Assembly: GCA_016790425.1 (NCBI GenBank)
Contig: JAEUPF010000105.1
Coordinates: forward strand, 1-53,772
Source: Rubrivivax sp.
Lineage (GTDB): Bacteria > Pseudomonadota > Gammaproteobacteria > Burkholderiales > Burkholderiaceae_C
DNA: 53,772 bases
Direction of reading: 5' to 3'
Part shown: piece after piece, positions 52,419 to 53,772 of the stretch
Position numbering within the stretch: position 1 is the first letter of the stretch
Layout: every line of letters begins with the position of its first letter
Position numbers and translations under genes: made by a program
Notes under the pieces: model-generated
Database searches by the model: none
Told to the model about the DNA's origin: nothing
Seen by the model: the letters and a program-made list of their open reading frames with translations, nothing else

Positions 52419-53204
52419 TTACGTCGGCCGCCCGGAACGCCGGGCGGCCGCTGCCGTGGCCGCCGCAGCGGCGGTCTCGGCGCGCACGTCGGCGTCGAAG
52501 TCGGCCGCGTCGGCGGGCGCCGCCGCAGGCTTCGCGCCGCCTGCGGCGTCGGCGGGCACATGCCCCCAGCCCGGGTAGAGCGCAGCGAAGTCGGCCTGGA
52601 TCCGGGCCAGCGGCACGTCGTCGAACGTGCCGCGCTGGTGCACGTACTCCATGTGCCGCTGCCCGGCGCGGTCGTAGGGGTGGTAGATCGAATCGGCCGT
52701 GCCGTCGAACTCCAGCGGCAAGAGCCCGAAGCGCTCGCACAGCTCGATGTTGAAAGCCGGCGTCGCCTTCAACCAGCGGCTGCCGATGAAGATGTCGGTG
52801 TAGCCGTGCCAGATGAAGAGGTCGGTCTGCATCAGCTGGCGCAGGCGCTCGGTGGCGAGGTGGTTGCGCACGTCGGCGAAGCCCAGCCGCGCCGGGATGC
52901 CGAGCGAGCGGCACGCCGCCGCCAGCAGCGCCGCCTTGGTGACGCACCAGCCGTGGCCGACTTCGAGCACCGTGCTGGCGCGCATGCCGTGCGGCGTGAG
53001 GTCGGCGCGGTAGGGGTCGTAGCGGAAGCCGTCGCGCACCGCCAGGAACAGCGAGGCGACGCGCTCGCGCGTGTCGGCGCCTTTCGCATGCGCCGCGGCG
53101 AAGGCCCGCACGGCGGGGTGGTCGCTGTCGACGAAGGCCGCAGGTGCCAGCGTCGGGTCGGCAGGGGCCGCGGCTGCGGCAATGGTCGGGGGTTGGGCAG
53201 GCAT
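52419..53204 (-). CDS. Transglutaminase-like (cysteine peptidase fold) protein
   Basis: The 261-residue cytoplasmic-looking protein has a transglutaminase core: FRYDPYR, the nucleophile Cys87 in EVGHGWCVTKAALLAAACR, GIPARLGFADVRNH and a following WHGYTD-IFIGSRWLKATPAFN segment supplying His. Ends in an Ala-rich tail. The family includes amidases and cysteine proteases. The ATG at 53204 is preferred, but the frame stays open upstream through the 12-bp repeat and would encode (Arg-Thr-Asn-Glu)n, so a longer product is possible. A perfect 11-bp stem (52425-52450) overlaps the 3' end. Confidence 0.82.
   Translation of the reverse strand: MPAQPPTIAAAAAPADPTLAPAAFVDSDHPAVRAFAAAHAKGADTRERVASLFLAVRDGFRYDPYRADLTPHGMRASTVLEVGHGWCVTKAALLAAACRSLGIPARLGFADVRNHLATERLRQLMQTDLFIWHGYTDIFIGSRWLKATPAFNIELCERFGLLPLEFDGTADSIYHPYDRAGQRHMEYVHQRGTFDDVPLARIQADFAALYPGWGHVPADAAGGAKPAAAPADAADFDADVRAETAAAAATAAAARRSGRPT
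52425..52450. terminator. Perfect 11-bp stem-loop at the convergent gene ends
   Basis: CGGCCGCCCGG-AACG-CCGGGCGGCCG is a perfect 11-bp stem with a 4-base loop inside the last codons of the transglutaminase-like gene, between it and the convergent glycosidase gene. There is no T-run, so termination is uncertain; it may be a bidirectional block or a structural feature of the coding sequence. Confidence 0.4.
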
Positions 53205-53240
53205 CGTTCTTTCGCTCGTCAGCACGTCTTCTCGCTTCGT

Positions 53241-53336
53241 CTCGTTCGTCCGCTCGTTCGTCCGCTCGTCCGTCCGCTCGTCCGTCCGCTCGTTCGTCCG
53301 CTCGTTCGTCCGCTCGTTCGTCCGCTCGTTCGTCCG
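53241..53336. repeat. Eight 12-bp tandem repeats between two genes
   Basis: CTCGTTCGTCCG repeats eight times; units 3 and 4 are CTCGTCCGTCCG. On the minus strand each unit is CGG-ACG-AAC-GAG (Arg-Thr-Asn-Glu), in frame with the downstream transglutaminase-like gene. The period of four codons lets copy number vary without changing frame. It lies in the 148-bp gap between the crotonase stop and the transglutaminase ATG. Confidence 0.93.
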
Positions 53337-53352
53337 CTTCTCGCTTCTGCGC

Positions 53353-53772
53353 TCACTCGTAGCGCGGATCGTGCCACCACGGGAACCACTCGGGCATCGC
53401 CTGCGTGACACGGTCGCCGAACTGCGCCGGCCGCTTCTCGAGGAAGGCGGCGACGCCTTCGCGCACGTCGGCCGAGCGGCCGCGCGAGAAGATGGCGCGG
53501 CTGTCGACGCGGTGCGCCAGCATCGGGTGCTCGGCGCCGAGCATGCGCCACATCATCTGCCGCGTCAGCGCCACCGACACCGGCGCCGCGTTGTCGGCGA
53601 TCTCGCGCGCCAGCGTGCGCGCCGCGGGCAGCAGCGCCTCGGGCGCGAGCACCTGCCGCACGAGGCCGCCCTCGCGCGCTTCTTCGGCGGCGAAGTCGCG
53701 CCCGCTCATCGTCCTCTCGAGCGGGCGGCTGATGCCCTCCAGCCGCGGCAGGAACCAGATCGAGCAGGCCTT
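53353..53772 (-). CDS. Crotonase/enoyl-CoA hydratase family protein (5' end beyond window)
   Basis: The last 139 residues of a crotonase are visible. The sequence LPRLEGISRPLER, SGRDFAAEEAREGGLVRQVL, SVALTRQMMWRMLGAEHPM and AFLEKRPAQFGDRV matches the C-terminal half of proteins annotated as crotonase/enoyl-CoA hydratase, with the trimer-forming helices. The catalytic region lies outside. It is upstream of the 12-bp repeat and may be co-transcribed with the transglutaminase-like gene. Confidence 0.85.
   Translation of the reverse strand, partial: KACSIWFLPRLEGISRPLERTMSGRDFAAEEAREGGLVRQVLAPEALLPAARTLAREIADNAAPVSVALTRQMMWRMLGAEHPMLAHRVDSRAIFSRGRSADVREGVAAFLEKRPAQFGDRVTQAMPEWFPWWHDPRYE

Overview
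The window is very GC-rich DNA (roughly 70%), dense with overlapping ATGA, GTGA and TTGA stop/start junctions. A PEP-CTERM protein, the methyltransferase-rnhA/mltD neighbourhood, chromate-transporter half genes, tripartite tricarboxylate (TTT) transporter genes and many acyl-CoA enzymes point to a betaproteobacterium of the order Burkholderiales, probably near the Rubrivivax/Leptothrix/Methylibium group. This placement is an inference from gene content and composition; no rRNA is present. I see no tRNA, rRNA, insertion sequence, phage or CRISPR.

Layout. (1) 1-5870: a probable oxalate module. It has oxalyl-CoA decarboxylase (cut by the window edge), a divergent Crp/Fnr regulator and a tctCBA transporter operon ending in a cytidylate-kinase-like/BON protein. 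Two near-identical FNR-like palindromes (TTGAC-N4-GTCAA) lie in the oxc-regulator gap and upstream of tctC, suggesting one regulon. (2) 5978-18590: an 11-bp tandem array, a small unknown gene, a histone-deacetylase-like amidohydrolase, a Wzy/PglL-type membrane polymerase, an RND efflux operon with a methyltransferase-like membrane protein, methyltransferase-rnhA, mltD and a DUF1993 gene. (3) 18892-23415: a PEP-CTERM protein, a 2-hydroxyacid dehydrogenase, an MFS transporter that appears to lack a standard start codon, and a two-gene chromate transporter. (4) 23461-30418: a cobalt-type nitrile hydratase operon, whose alpha subunit has 22 alternating histidines at its N-terminus and which runs into rlmB; a DUF1624 membrane protein with a RES/Xre toxin-antitoxin pair; a sirtuin; a small secreted protein; and an AraC regulator.

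(5) 30482-45529: the centrepiece, two divergent operons around one perfect 14-bp palindrome. The leftward operon is SCP2-MerR-acyl-CoA dehydrogenase-aldehyde dehydrogenase-thiolase-FadB-like. The rightward operon is PECR-like SDR-carboxyltransferase-acyl-CoA dehydrogenase-enoyl-CoA hydratase-biotin carboxylase-BKACE-thioesterase. The C-D-E-F order and the acyl-CoA dehydrogenase sequence match the acyclic terpene utilisation (atu) core of Pseudomonas, i.e. citronellyl-CoA to geranyl-CoA to carboxylation to hydration. Here a MerR regulator, a BKACE enzyme and a complete beta-oxidation arm are attached. This is the best candidate for a poorly described system.

(6) 45685-53772: a chemoreceptor, an HTH-receiver regulator, two small unknown genes, a DegP-like protease, a secreted glycoside-hydrolase-like lipoprotein behind a 500-bp gene-free stretch, a transglutaminase-like protein with a 12-bp tandem array at its 5' side, and a crotonase cut by the window edge.
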